DNA of 64,000 bases. Origin: Denitromonas iodatirespirans (lineage in GTDB: Bacteria > Pseudomonadota > Gammaproteobacteria > Burkholderiales > Rhodocyclaceae). A program made the translations under genes and the position numbers. Location: contig NZ_JAEKFT010000001.1 of NCBI RefSeq assembly GCF_018524365.1, positions 186,001 through 250,000 on the forward strand. Direction: 5' to 3'. This document shows positions 40,593-48,915 of the stretch, piece after piece. The notes beneath the pieces were generated by a model. That model was not told the origin of the DNA and made no database searches. It was given only the letters and a program-made list of their open reading frames with translations. The number at the start of each line of letters is the position of its first letter. Position 1 is the first letter of the stretch.

Positions 40593-42236
40593 TCAGCCGC
40601 CGGCGCGCTCGATCTCGCGCAGGCGCAACACCCGCCGCTGGACCTTGCCGGTGGTGGTCATCGGCAAGGCGTCGATGAACTCGATCTCCTTCGGATACTC
40701 GTAGGGCGCCAACTGGCCGCGCACATGTTGTTGCAGTGCGTCGACCAGCGCCGGGCTGGCGTCGAAGCCTTCGGCCAGCACCACGTAAGCCTTCACCACG
40801 GCGCCGCGCTCGGCATCCGGTTTGGGCACCACCGCGGCATTGAGCACCGCCGGGTGCTTGACCAGGCAGTTCTCGACCTCCCCCGGACCGATGCGATAGC
40901 CGGCCGCCTTGAACACATCGTCGGCGCGGCCCTTGTACCAGAGATAACCGTCGGCATCCTGCACTGCCAGGTCGCCGGTGCGGCACCAGGGGCCGGTGTA
41001 TTTGCGCGCGGTGGCCTCGGGGTTTTTCCAGTAGCCGAGGAAGAACACCGGGTCGGGATCGCCATGGATGTCCTCGCGATGCACCGCCACTTCGCCCTCT
41101 TCGCCCGCCGGCAGCACCTCGCCGGCCTCGTCGATCACGGCCACCCGGTGCCCCGGATAAGCACGCCCCATCGAGCCCGGCCGGGCCGGCCACTCGGTGG
41201 CGCTGTTGCCGACGATGTAGTTGATCTCGGTCTGGCCGAACATCTCGTTGACCGTCACCCCCAAGGCCTGCTGGCACCAGTCGAACACCGCATCCCCGAC
41301 CGCCTCGCCGGCGCTCATGATGGCGCGCAGGTGCAGGTCGAACTGGGTGCGCGGGCTGGGGAAGGCTTTCATCATCGCCTTGAGCGCAGTCGGGAACAGG
41401 AAGGTATGCGTGACCCGGTAGCGGGCCATCAGCGAGAAGGCGGTCTCCGGCGAGAAGCGGCCGCTGTAGGCGACGATCGGCTGGCCGAAGAACAGCGTCG
41501 GCAGCAGCGCATCCCACAGCCCGCCGGTCCACGCCCAGTCGGCCGGCGACCAGAACACCGCGTCCACCTGCGGAAAGCCGTTCTGGCTGGCAACGAAGCC
41601 GGAGAGATTGCCCAGCATCGCCCTGTGCGGCACCAGCGCCCCCTTGGGCGCGCCGGTGGTGCCGCTGGTGTAGATCAGCACCGCGGGGTCGTCCGGCGTG
41701 GTCGCCTCGCAGGGGAACTCGTCGCTGGCGGCGGCCAGCAGCGTCGCCCAGTCGAGGGCGTCGGGGGCGGTGCAATCGACGCAGACCAGGGTCGTCAGGT
41801 CGGGGCAGTCGGCGCGCACCGCGGCCAAGGTGTCAACGCCGCGGCCATCGACCAAGGCGGCCACCGCACCGCTGTCCTGCAAGCGGTAGGCCATGGCCTC
41901 GGGGCCGAACAGGGTCGACAGCGGCATGGCCACCGCGCCGAGCTGGAACAGCGCCATCAGCGCCACCGCCGATTCGAAGCGCTGCGGCATCACCACCGCC
42001 ACCCGGTCGCCCACCTGGATGCCACGCGCACGCAGCGCGTTGGACAGGCGGTTGGCCGCGTGGCTCAGTTCGATGTAGCTGTAGCTGGCGCGATTGCCCT
42101 CGGCATCTTCGGCCAGGATCGCGATGCGCTCGGGCGCATCGGCCCAGCGCCGGCAACAGGCCTCGGCAATATTGAACGGGTTGGGAATTTTCCAGCGGTG
42201 CGCGGCATAGCGCTCGGCGTAGTGATCCTGGACCAT
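40593..42236 (-). CDS. AMP-forming acyl-CoA synthetase
   Basis: Activates a carboxylic acid to its CoA thioester through an acyl-adenylate. 547 residues. P-loop-like VLIYTSGTTGAPKGALVPH, NEMFGQTEINYI, WCRTGDLAVQDADGY, KGRADDVFKAAGYRIGP and the C-terminal catalytic Lys in TTTGKVQRRVLR are all intact. The acid is probably short- or medium-chain, as in the AcsA/medium-chain ligase group; specificity cannot be read. The last 143 coding bases before the diverged tail are duplicated at 34166-34308. It converges with the efflux operon. Confidence 0.92.
   Translation of the reverse strand: MVQDHYAERYAAHRWKIPNPFNIAEACCRRWADAPERIAILAEDAEGNRASYSYIELSHAANRLSNALRARGIQVGDRVAVVMPQRFESAVALMALFQLGAVAMPLSTLFGPEAMAYRLQDSGAVAALVDGRGVDTLAAVRADCPDLTTLVCVDCTAPDALDWATLLAAASDEFPCEATTPDDPAVLIYTSGTTGAPKGALVPHRAMLGNLSGFVASQNGFPQVDAVFWSPADWAWTGGLWDALLPTLFFGQPIVAYSGRFSPETAFSLMARYRVTHTFLFPTALKAMMKAFPSPRTQFDLHLRAIMSAGEAVGDAVFDWCQQALGVTVNEMFGQTEINYIVGNSATEWPARPGSMGRAYPGHRVAVIDEAGEVLPAGEEGEVAVHREDIHGDPDPVFFLGYWKNPEATARKYTGPWCRTGDLAVQDADGYLWYKGRADDVFKAAGYRIGPGEVENCLVKHPAVLNAAVVPKPDAERGAVVKAYVVLAEGFDASPALVDALQQHVRGQLAPYEYPKEIEFIDALPMTTTGKVQRRVLRLREIERAGG
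40636..40778. repeat. 143-bp direct repeat, copy 2
   Basis: The counterpart of 34166-34308, inside the intact acyl-CoA synthetase gene. 141 of 143 bases are identical. Beyond both ends similarity falls off: abruptly on the TetR side, more gradually toward the stop codon. Confidence 0.95.
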
Positions 42237-42292
42237 GCACGACCTCCATGAAGACGCTGCGACGAGATGCAGCGTATCACGCGCATCGGGCG

Positions 42293-42589
42293 CTAGCCGA
42301 GCGCCTGCAAGCGCGCCTGCAGCGCGGCGTCGGCGGCGTCGATCCGGACCCGCTTGGCGCGACTGCTCTGACCGCTGACGAGCGTCACGGCGCTCTTGGG
42401 CAACGCACAGAAATCAGCCAGGAACGCGATGAGCGCCGCGTTGGCCTTGCCGTCGACCGGCGGCGCGGCAAGGCGCAGCTTCATGGCCTCGCCATGCAGG
42501 CCGACGAACTCGGTCTTCTTCGCGTTGGGCTGAATGTGCAGGCTGAGCACCAGCGCACCGGTTCCATCGGCCCGCAGCCACACGCTCAT
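42293..42589 (-). CDS. yggU: DUF167/UPF0235 family protein YggU
   Basis: A 98-residue small protein. LHIQPNAKKTEFVGLHGEAM and LRLAAPPVDGKANAALIAFLA with SGQSSRAKRVRI are the DUF167 signature. The function is unknown. It conventionally follows yggT, and here its start overlaps the yggT stop by four bases (ATGA). Confidence 0.92.
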   Translation of the reverse strand: MSVWLRADGTGALVLSLHIQPNAKKTEFVGLHGEAMKLRLAAPPVDGKANAALIAFLADFCALPKSAVTLVSGQSSRAKRVRIDAADAALQARLQALG

Positions 42590-43173
42590 CGGATGAACAT
42601 CAGCCCCGAAAAACTGGCCGCGAAGCTCGACAGCAGCATCAGCACCACTTGCAGCAGAAGCAGCAGGATCAGCGGCGAGATATCGACATTGGCGATCGGC
42701 GGGATGATCTTGCGCAAGGGCCGCAAAAAGGGCGCCGACAGGCTGAAGAACAACGGCGCCAGCGGCGCATGCGGATTGACCCAGGAGAACACGGCGGAAA
42801 TCAGCACGATGCCGATCACCATGTACACCATCATCTTGAGCAACCCGACCAGACCGACGCCCCACAGACCGAGCAGCAATGCGGCCGGATTGCCGTCGAG
42901 GCTGGCGCCGAACAGCAGGGCTTGGAGGAAGACCAGCAGCGTCTGAATCACCCAGGCGGGCAGCAGGCTGGCCAGATCGAGGCCGAACAGACCTGGCAGC
43001 ACCCGGCGCAGCGGGCGCACGCACCAGTCGGTGGTGGCGAGCACGAACTGACCGAGCTGGTTGTGGAAACTGACCCGCTGCCATTGCATGAAGAAGCGCG
43101 CCAGCAGCATCAAGGTGGCGAAGCCGGCAGCCGCTTCGATCAGGAACAGGAAGAGATTGGAGATCATCGACAT
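42586..43173 (-). CDS. yggT: YggT family membrane protein
   Basis: A 195-residue integral membrane protein with two YGGT repeats: an N-terminal hydrophobic segment (LFLFLIEAAAGFATLMLLAR), a second pair of helices near the middle, and PLRKIIPPIANVDISPLILLL in the C-terminal repeat. The family is linked to osmotic tolerance and, in cyanobacteria and chloroplasts, to cofactor or nucleoid organisation; its role here is unknown. It lies between proC and yggU. Confidence 0.93.
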   Translation of the reverse strand: MSMISNLFLFLIEAAAGFATLMLLARFFMQWQRVSFHNQLGQFVLATTDWCVRPLRRVLPGLFGLDLASLLPAWVIQTLLVFLQALLFGASLDGNPAALLLGLWGVGLVGLLKMMVYMVIGIVLISAVFSWVNPHAPLAPLFFSLSAPFLRPLRKIIPPIANVDISPLILLLLLQVVLMLLSSFAASFSGLMFIR

Positions 43174-43188
43174 TCGCTCCCGGCCCGA

Positions 43189-44001
43189 TCAGTCGGCACC
43201 GAGCTCATCGCCCAGCGCCTTGCCGCGCGCCGCCGCCGCGTCGATGGCCCGCCCCACCAGACCGATCAGGTCACCCTCGGCCATCACCGCCAGCGCCGCT
43301 GCGGTGGTGCCGCCCTTGGAGGTGACACGCTCGCGCAGCACGGCCGGGCTCTCGTCGCTGCCCGCGGCCAACTGTGCCGCGCCGAGCACCGTGCCGATGG
43401 CCAGCTTGCGGGCGGTGTCGGTATCGAAACCCATCGACACGCCCGCCGCCTCCATGGCCTCGATGAAATGGAAGACATAGGCCGGACCGCTGCCCGACAG
43501 CGCCGTGACGGCGTCCATTTGCGCCTCGCTGTCGATCCATACGGTCTGGCCGACCGAGGCCAGGATGCGCTCGATGATGTCGCGCGCCTCGGCGCTGACC
43601 GAGGGATCAGCAAACAGCCCAGTGACGCCGGCGCCGATCAGCGCCGGCGTGTTGGGCATGCAGCGCACCAGGCGCGAATAATTGCCCAGCCAGCGCGCCA
43701 GATCGCCGAGGCGCAAACCGGCAGCGATGCTCACCACCACCTGATGCGTCAGCTTCCCCGCCGCCGGCGCGATCGCCTCGCGCATCTGCTGCGGCTTGAC
43801 GGCCAGCACCAGCACGTCGCAGTCGAGCGCCGCGGCATCCAACGCCGCATGCGTCTGCACGCCGACCCGCTCGGTCAGGCGGGCGCGCGATGTTTCGTCC
43901 CGCTCGACCACGGCGATATCGCTCGCGGCGAAGCCCTTGGCGAGCATGCCGCCGATCAGCGCCGACGCCATGTTGCCACCACCCAGGAAGCAGATTTTCA
44001 T
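43189..44001 (-). CDS. proC: Pyrroline-5-carboxylate reductase
   Basis: The last step of proline synthesis, reduction of P5C with NAD(P)H. 270 residues. The Rossmann start ICFLGGGNMASALIGGML and VLAVKPQQM are followed by RCMPNTPALIGAGVTGL and the C-terminal signature SGSGPAYVFHFIEAME with VTSKGGTTAAAL. It sits 15 bases downstream of yggS, as in many Proteobacteria. Confidence 0.96.
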   Translation of the reverse strand: MKICFLGGGNMASALIGGMLAKGFAASDIAVVERDETSRARLTERVGVQTHAALDAAALDCDVLVLAVKPQQMREAIAPAAGKLTHQVVVSIAAGLRLGDLARWLGNYSRLVRCMPNTPALIGAGVTGLFADPSVSAEARDIIERILASVGQTVWIDSEAQMDAVTALSGSGPAYVFHFIEAMEAAGVSMGFDTDTARKLAIGTVLGAAQLAAGSDESPAVLRERVTSKGGTTAAALAVMAEGDLIGLVGRAIDAAAARGKALGDELGAD

Positions 44002-44016
44002 TGTGGAATCCTTTGT

Positions 44017-44709
44017 TTAATGAGCGCGACTGCGCGCGCCGAAAATCGCGGTCCCGACGCGCACCAGCGTCGCCCCTTCGGCAATGGCAGGTTCAAGATC
44101 GTGCGACATGCCCATCGACAAGGTGTCGAGCGCTAGGCCGTCGCGCTCGAGCGCTTCGCGCAGCATACGCAGCTTGGCAAAACGTTGGCGCAGCAGCGCC
44201 ATGTCGTCGGTGGGTTCGGGGATCGACATCAGCCCACGCAGGCGCAGCGCCGACAGCGCGGCCACCGCATGCGCCAGCGCCGCCACCGCCTCGGGGGCCA
44301 CGCCGCTCTTGCTCGCCTCGCCGCTGACATTGACCTGCAGGCACACATTCAAGGGCGGCCGTGCCGGGTCGCGCTGGGCGGCCAGCCGTTCGGCGATCTT
44401 GAGTCGGTCGATGCTGTGCACCCAGTCGAAGGCGTTGGCCACCAGCCGCGTCTTGTTGCTCTGCAGCGGGCCGATGAAATGCCATTCCAGTGCCCGCGAG
44501 GCCAGGGCGGCGACCTTGTCGGCGCCTTCCTGCGCGTAGTTCTCGCCGAAGGCCGTCTGGCCGGCGTCGGCCGCCTCGGCCACGCACTCGGCCGGCCAGG
44601 TCTTGCTCACGGCCAGCAGACGGATGTCATCCGGATGGCGGCCGCAGGCGTGCGCCGCGTCGGCGATACGCCGCCTCACAGCTTGCAAGTTGAATGCGAT
44701 TGATGTCAT
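44017..44709 (-). CDS. yggS: PLP homeostasis protein YggS (PLPBP/COG0325)
   Basis: A 230-residue single-domain PLP-binding protein with no known catalytic activity, needed for vitamin B6 and amino-acid balance. The PLP lysine is K36 in LLAVSKTWPAE. GENYAQEGADKV, WHFIGPLQSNKTRLVA and LSMGMSHDLEPAIAEGATLVRVGTAIFG region landmarks are present. The start MTSIAFNLQAVRRRI matches the family; the open frame extends upstream but through the shared promoter region. It heads the yggS-proC-yggT-yggU operon. Confidence 0.95.
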   Translation of the reverse strand: MTSIAFNLQAVRRRIADAAHACGRHPDDIRLLAVSKTWPAECVAEAADAGQTAFGENYAQEGADKVAALASRALEWHFIGPLQSNKTRLVANAFDWVHSIDRLKIAERLAAQRDPARPPLNVCLQVNVSGEASKSGVAPEAVAALAHAVAALSALRLRGLMSIPEPTDDMALLRQRFAKLRMLREALERDGLALDTLSMGMSHDLEPAIAEGATLVRVGTAIFGARSRAH

Positions 44710-44769
44710 ATAGAAATCGATTGGTCCCGGGGGCGACACAGCTAAAGATCCCGCGGGAACGGCCGAAAA

Positions 44770-44777
44770 ATTATAAC
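44770..44777. promoter_or_regulatory. Overlapping divergent -10 boxes for yggS (-) and pilT (+)
   Basis: The sequence ATTATAAC reads TATAAT on the minus strand (44775-44770) and TATAAC on the plus strand (44772-44777). Predicted leaders are about 54 nt for yggS and 52 nt for pilT. Neither side has a good -35 box. Because the boxes share bases, the two promoters should exclude each other. Confidence 0.4.
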
Positions 44778-44835
44778 ACCGCGCTTTTGGCGCCCGCCCC
44801 GCTTCCTTTTCCCACGCTTTCTCGACGACGCCCCC

Positions 44836-45879
44836 ATGGACATCACCGAACTGCTCGCCTTTTCTGTCAAGAACCAGGCGTCCGACCTGCACCTGTCGGC
44901 CGGACTGCCCCCGATGATCCGCGTCCACGGCGACGTGCGACGCATCAACCTGCCGTCCATGGAGCACAAGGATGTGCATGCCATGGTGTACGACATCATG
45001 AACGACGGGCAGCGCAAGCACTACGAGGAGTTCCTCGAAGTCGACTTCTCGTTCTCGGTGCCCAACCTGGCCCGCTTCCGGGTCAACGCCTTCAACCAGG
45101 AGCGCGGTGCGGCCGCGGTGTTCCGGACCATTCCGTCCAAGGTGCTCAGCCTCGAAGAGCTCAACGCGCCGAAGATCTTCAAGGAAATCTCCGAACAGCC
45201 GCGCGGCATCGTGCTGGTCACCGGGCCGACCGGCTCGGGCAAATCGACCACCCTGGCCGCGATGGTCGACTATGTGAACACCAACCAGTACGGCCACATC
45301 CTGACCATCGAAGACCCGATCGAATTCGTGCATGAGGCCAAGCGCTGCCTGATCAACCAGCGCGAGGTGGCGCGCGACACCATGTCCTTCAACAACGCCT
45401 TGCGCTCGGCGCTGCGCGAAGACCCCGACGTGATCCTGGTGGGCGAATTGCGCGACCTCGAAACCATCCGCCTCGCGCTCACCGCGGCCGAAACCGGCCA
45501 CCTGGTGTTCGGCACCCTGCACACCTCGTCGGCGGCCAAGACCATCGACCGTATCGTCGACGTCTTCCCCGCCGAGGAAAAAGACATGGTGCGGGCCATG
45601 TTGTCCGAGTCGCTGCGCGCCGTCATCGCCCAGACCCTGCTCAAGACCAAGGACGGCAAGGGCCGGGTCGCTGCGCACGAGATCATGATCGGCACCCCGG
45701 CCATCCGCAACCTGATCCGCGAGAACAAGATCGCCCAGATGTACTCGGCCATCCAGACCGGCCAGAATATCGGCATGCAAACGCTCGACCAGTGCCTGGC
45801 CGATCTGGTGCGACGCAATCTGGTCTCCTCGGCCGAGGCCCGCGTGCGCGCCCAGAACAAAGACAATTTCGCTGGCTGA
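44836..45879 (+). CDS. pilT: Type IV pilus retraction ATPase PilT
   Basis: A hexameric cytoplasmic ATPase that powers pilus retraction and twitching. 347 residues. Walker A is GPTGSGKST with Lys 136, the Asp box follows in TIEDPIEFVHEAKRC, Walker B is DPDVILVGELRD, and the His box TAAETGHLVFGTLHTSSA. The retraction-specific AIRNLIRE motif is intact in TPAIRNLIRENKIAQM. It is next to pilU; the chemosensory controller PilGHIJL is encoded at 19-28 kb. Confidence 0.97.
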   Translation: MDITELLAFSVKNQASDLHLSAGLPPMIRVHGDVRRINLPSMEHKDVHAMVYDIMNDGQRKHYEEFLEVDFSFSVPNLARFRVNAFNQERGAAAVFRTIPSKVLSLEELNAPKIFKEISEQPRGIVLVTGPTGSGKSTTLAAMVDYVNTNQYGHILTIEDPIEFVHEAKRCLINQREVARDTMSFNNALRSALREDPDVILVGELRDLETIRLALTAAETGHLVFGTLHTSSAAKTIDRIVDVFPAEEKDMVRAMLSESLRAVIAQTLLKTKDGKGRVAAHEIMIGTPAIRNLIRENKIAQMYSAIQTGQNIGMQTLDQCLADLVRRNLVSSAEARVRAQNKDNFAG

Positions 45880-45918
45880 CCGGCACCGCCGTCACCACAA
45901 CCCTTGCCGGAGCGCACG

Positions 45919-47052
45919 ATGGAACGCGATCAAGCCCTCAAATTCATGCAGGACCTGCTGCGCCTGATGGTGCAGAAGAAAGGCTCCGACCTGTTCATCA
46001 CCGCCGGCTTCCCGCCGGCGATCAAGATCGACGGGCGCATCGTGCCGCAGTCGAACCAGATCCTCACGCCCCAGCACACCACCGAACTGGCGCGGGCGAT
46101 CATGAACGACCGCCAGGCGGCCGACTTCGAAGCCTCCAAGGAATGCAACTTCGCCATCTCGCCGGCCGGCATCGGGCGCTTCCGCGCCAACGCCTTCGTC
46201 CAGCAAGGGCGCGTCGGCTGCGTGCTGCGCACCATCGCTCAGACCATCCCGACCTTCGATGATCTCGGCCTGCCCGGCGTGCTCAAGGACATCGCCATGG
46301 CCAAGCGCGGCCTGGTGATCTTCGTCGGCGGCACCGGCACCGGCAAGACCACCTCGCTCGCGGCCATGGTCGACTACCGCAACGAGCACAGCTACGGTCA
46401 CATCATCACGGTCGAAGACCCGATCGAATACGTGCATCAGCACAAGAACTGCATCGTCACCCAGCGCGAAGTCGGCATCGACACCGAGGACTGGGAAGCC
46501 GCGCTGAAGAACACCCTGCGCCAGGCGCCCGACGTGATCCTGATGGGCGAGATCCGCGACCGCGAAACCATGGACCATGCCATCGCCTTCGCCGAAACCG
46601 GCCACCTGTGCCTGGCCACCCTGCACGCCAACAGCGCCAACCAGGCGATCGACCGGATCATCAACTTCTTCCCCGAAGAGCGCCGCCAGCAGCTGCTGAT
46701 GGATCTCTCGCTCAACCTGCGCTCGATGATCTCCCAGCGCCTGCTGCCGATGGTCGGCCGCAAGGGCCGGGTGCCGGCAGTCGAGATCCTGCTCAACTCG
46801 CCGCTGATTTCCGACCTGATCTTCAAGGGCGAGGTGTCCGAGATCAAGGAAGTCATGAAACGCTCGACCGAGCTGGGCATGCAGACCTTCGACCAGTCGC
46901 TGTTCCAGCTCTACGAAGACGAGCTGATCAGCTACGAAGACGCGCTGCGCAACGCCGATTCGGTCAACGACCTGCGCCTGCAGATCAAGCTCAACAGCAA
47001 GCACGGCGACAAGGATCTCAACGCGGGGATTCAGAACCTCGATATTGTTTGA
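45919..47052 (+). CDS. pilU: Type IV pilus retraction ATPase PilU
   Basis: A PilT paralogue of 377 residues that assists retraction. Walker A is GGTGTGKTT, followed by TVEDPIEYVHQHKNC, PDVILMGEIRDRETM and AETGHLCLATLHANSANQA. The C-terminal extension beyond the AAA core (about 30 residues, IKLNSKHGDKDLNAGIQ) is typical of PilU. The ATG at 45919 has GGAG 8 bases upstream; an upstream TTG is possible but unlikely. It is 39 bases after pilT. Confidence 0.96.
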   Translation: MERDQALKFMQDLLRLMVQKKGSDLFITAGFPPAIKIDGRIVPQSNQILTPQHTTELARAIMNDRQAADFEASKECNFAISPAGIGRFRANAFVQQGRVGCVLRTIAQTIPTFDDLGLPGVLKDIAMAKRGLVIFVGGTGTGKTTSLAAMVDYRNEHSYGHIITVEDPIEYVHQHKNCIVTQREVGIDTEDWEAALKNTLRQAPDVILMGEIRDRETMDHAIAFAETGHLCLATLHANSANQAIDRIINFFPEERRQQLLMDLSLNLRSMISQRLLPMVGRKGRVPAVEILLNSPLISDLIFKGEVSEIKEVMKRSTELGMQTFDQSLFQLYEDELISYEDALRNADSVNDLRLQIKLNSKHGDKDLNAGIQNLDIV

Positions 47053-47148
47053 CCCCACGCTCGCTAACGCTCGCTGCCCCCCGAGGGGGCCGCGCCCGCC
47101 CTTGGGGCGGCCCTGCGGGCGGGCGGTGTTTAGCCCCCACGCTCGCTA
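47053..47148. repeat. GC-rich intergenic repeat after pilU
   Basis: Two identical 14-base words CCCCACGCTCGCTA (47053-47066 and 47135-47148) bracket two hairpins: GCCCCC/GGGGGC with loop CGA (47076-47090), and GCCCGCC (47094-47100) with GGCGGGC (47118-47124). The pattern of a CACGCTCGCT word followed by CCCCCGAGGGGG is a recurrent intergenic motif in betaproteobacterial genomes. It may also help end the pilTU transcript. Confidence 0.55.
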
Positions 47149-47171
47149 CCGCCCGCGGCCCTGCAGTTTCG

Positions 47172-47236
47172 TAGGGCGGGTTTCAACCCGCCATCAGTAT
47201 TGGTTTGCGATCATTGGCGGGTTGAAACCCGCCCTA
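47172..47236. repeat. REP-like inverted repeat
   Basis: A perfect 22-base inverted repeat (47172-47193 and 47215-47236) separated by 21 bases. Each arm itself contains the palindromic core GGCGGGTTTCAACCCGCC or its reverse. This paired arrangement is that of REP/BIME elements mobilised by RAYT (TnpA-REP) transposases. No RAYT gene is in the window. Confidence 0.75.
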
Positions 47237-47271
47237 ACCCCACCGACCGTGCCCCGACCACGGCCAAGGCC

Positions 47272-47646
47272 TCAGCCCTGGCCTGCGACGGCGGCGTCGA
47301 AGGCCATTCGTAGATACTCGCGAACATGTTTCTGGGCAATCGCATCGGCGGACGTCAGTTTGAGGTGCCGCCGCAGCTTGCCTTGCCCCTCGAGCATCTT
47401 GAATCGGTCATCGAGCGACGCGCCCGCGCTGAATTCCAGCGACACGTGACGGGCGTACGCAAACAGTCCGCAAAACGGCTTGCCCACCGAAAACATCAGT
47501 CCGCCGTACTTCACCGCCTCGGTCACGGACGGACTCAGTTCAAGGATCAACGCCCGTAGTGCCACGACAAGCTGGTGCTGTGCCGGATCAGCGAAACGGA
47601 TGTCATCCAGAAGTCGAGAGCTACGTTCATCGGGCACGGCAGCCAT
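47272..47646 (-). CDS. DUF1801 domain-containing protein
   Basis: A small 124-residue protein of the YdhG/DUF1801 type: HQLVVALRALILELSPSVTEAVKYGGLMFS, then CGLFAYARHVSLEFSAGA and the helical C-terminus HLKLTSADAIAQKHVREYLR (regions, not continuous motifs of known catalytic role). The function is unknown for the family. It stands alone on the minus strand between the repeats and the rlmL-like gene, with a 104-base empty gap upstream. Confidence 0.75.
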   Translation of the reverse strand: MAAVPDERSSRLLDDIRFADPAQHQLVVALRALILELSPSVTEAVKYGGLMFSVGKPFCGLFAYARHVSLEFSAGASLDDRFKMLEGQGKLRRHLKLTSADAIAQKHVREYLRMAFDAAVAGQG

Positions 47647-47750
47647 CGGTTTGCTCCATCGTCAGGCATTGATCAGGAATCAGGGATAGCCAATCGGCGC
47701 CGGCCCACCGATGCTCATTGGCCGCGAATCATGTCGGCGAAACGCTCAGG

Positions 47751-48902
47751 CTATGCCTTCTCCCGCCGGTTGCTGCCGGCAATCACCTTGTACTCGAACA
47801 CCCGGCATTCGAGCGCACCATTGAAGAGCGGCGTGCGCTTGCTGGCCTTGAGATGGATGAGCTTGGGCAGTTCCGGATCGGCGGAGAGGAAGTAGCAGCG
47901 CCAGCCGGCCCAGCGGGCCTTGAGGGCGTCGCCGAGCTTGGGGTAGAACTCGGCCAACTCGGCGGTTTCGCCGATGCGTACGCCATAGGGCGGGTTGGCG
48001 ACCATCACGCCTTCCTCGGCCGGCGGCAGGCGCTCGGTCAGTTCGGCCTGCTCGAGCGTGACCTGGTCGGCCAGGCCAGCCGCTTCGAGATTGATGCGCG
48101 CGCGCTTGACCTGTGCCGCTTCGCTGTCGGAGCCGAAGATCGGCAGTTTGGCGACATGCCGGCGGCGGCCCTCGGCGGCCCGGCGCATGCGCCGCCACAG
48201 GCTTTCGTCCAACGTCTTCAATGCCTCGAAACCGAAGCGGCGGCCAAGGCCCGGCGCGATGTCGAGCGCGATCTGCGCCGCTTCGATCAAAAAGGTGCCG
48301 CTGCCGCACATCGGGTCGAGCAGCGCCTCGCCCGGCTGCCAGCCGGTCATGCGCAGGATGCCGGCGGCGAGGTTTTCCTTGAGCGGCGCTTCGACCGCGG
48401 CCTGCTTGAAGCCGCGCTTGTAGAGCGGCTCGCCCGAGGTGTCGACATACAGCATGGCCTCGTCCGCGGTGAGGAAGGCATGGATGCGCACGTCCGGATT
48501 GGCGGTGTCGATGCTCGGCCGAACCCCCTTGATGGTACGAAAGTGATCGCACACCGCATCCTTGATGCGCAGGGTGATGAACTCCAGGCTCTTGAGCGGC
48601 GAGCGCCGCGCCGTCACATAGACACGCATCGTCTGGGAGGGCTCAAACCATTTGGCCCAGGTCACGCCGTAGGCAAGTTTGTAGATGTCCTGCTCGCCGC
48701 GGTAGCGGCCGTGCGCCACCTGCCACAACACCCGGGTGGCCAGCCGGCTTTCCAGGTTGACGGCATAGGCCAGGGCCCAGTCGCCGGCGAATGCGACGCC
48801 GCCGGGCACCTGGCGGACCTGGCTGGCGCCGAGGGCGGTCAGCTCGTCCTGCAGGCCGGGTTCGAGGCCGCGCGGACAGGGCGCGAAGAATTTTTCTGCC
48901 AT
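47751..48902 (-). CDS. rlmL: THUMP-domain rRNA (guanine-N2) methyltransferase, RlmL-like
   Basis: A class I RNA methyltransferase of 383 residues, corresponding to the N-terminal (YcbY-N) half of E. coli RlmKL, which makes m2G2445 in 23S rRNA. A THUMP RNA-binding domain at about 45-155 follows the start FFAPCPRGLEPGLQDEL. The catalytic part has LLDPMCGSGTFLIEAA (motif I), GSDSEAAQVKRARIN and the substrate loop VANPPYGVRIG (NPPY). The RlmK half is not present. It is 13 bases downstream of hemJ. Confidence 0.9.
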   Translation of the reverse strand: MAEKFFAPCPRGLEPGLQDELTALGASQVRQVPGGVAFAGDWALAYAVNLESRLATRVLWQVAHGRYRGEQDIYKLAYGVTWAKWFEPSQTMRVYVTARRSPLKSLEFITLRIKDAVCDHFRTIKGVRPSIDTANPDVRIHAFLTADEAMLYVDTSGEPLYKRGFKQAAVEAPLKENLAAGILRMTGWQPGEALLDPMCGSGTFLIEAAQIALDIAPGLGRRFGFEALKTLDESLWRRMRRAAEGRRRHVAKLPIFGSDSEAAQVKRARINLEAAGLADQVTLEQAELTERLPPAEEGVMVANPPYGVRIGETAELAEFYPKLGDALKARWAGWRCYFLSADPELPKLIHLKASKRTPLFNGALECRVFEYKVIAGSNRREKA

Positions 48903-48915
48903 GGAAACTCCCGGT

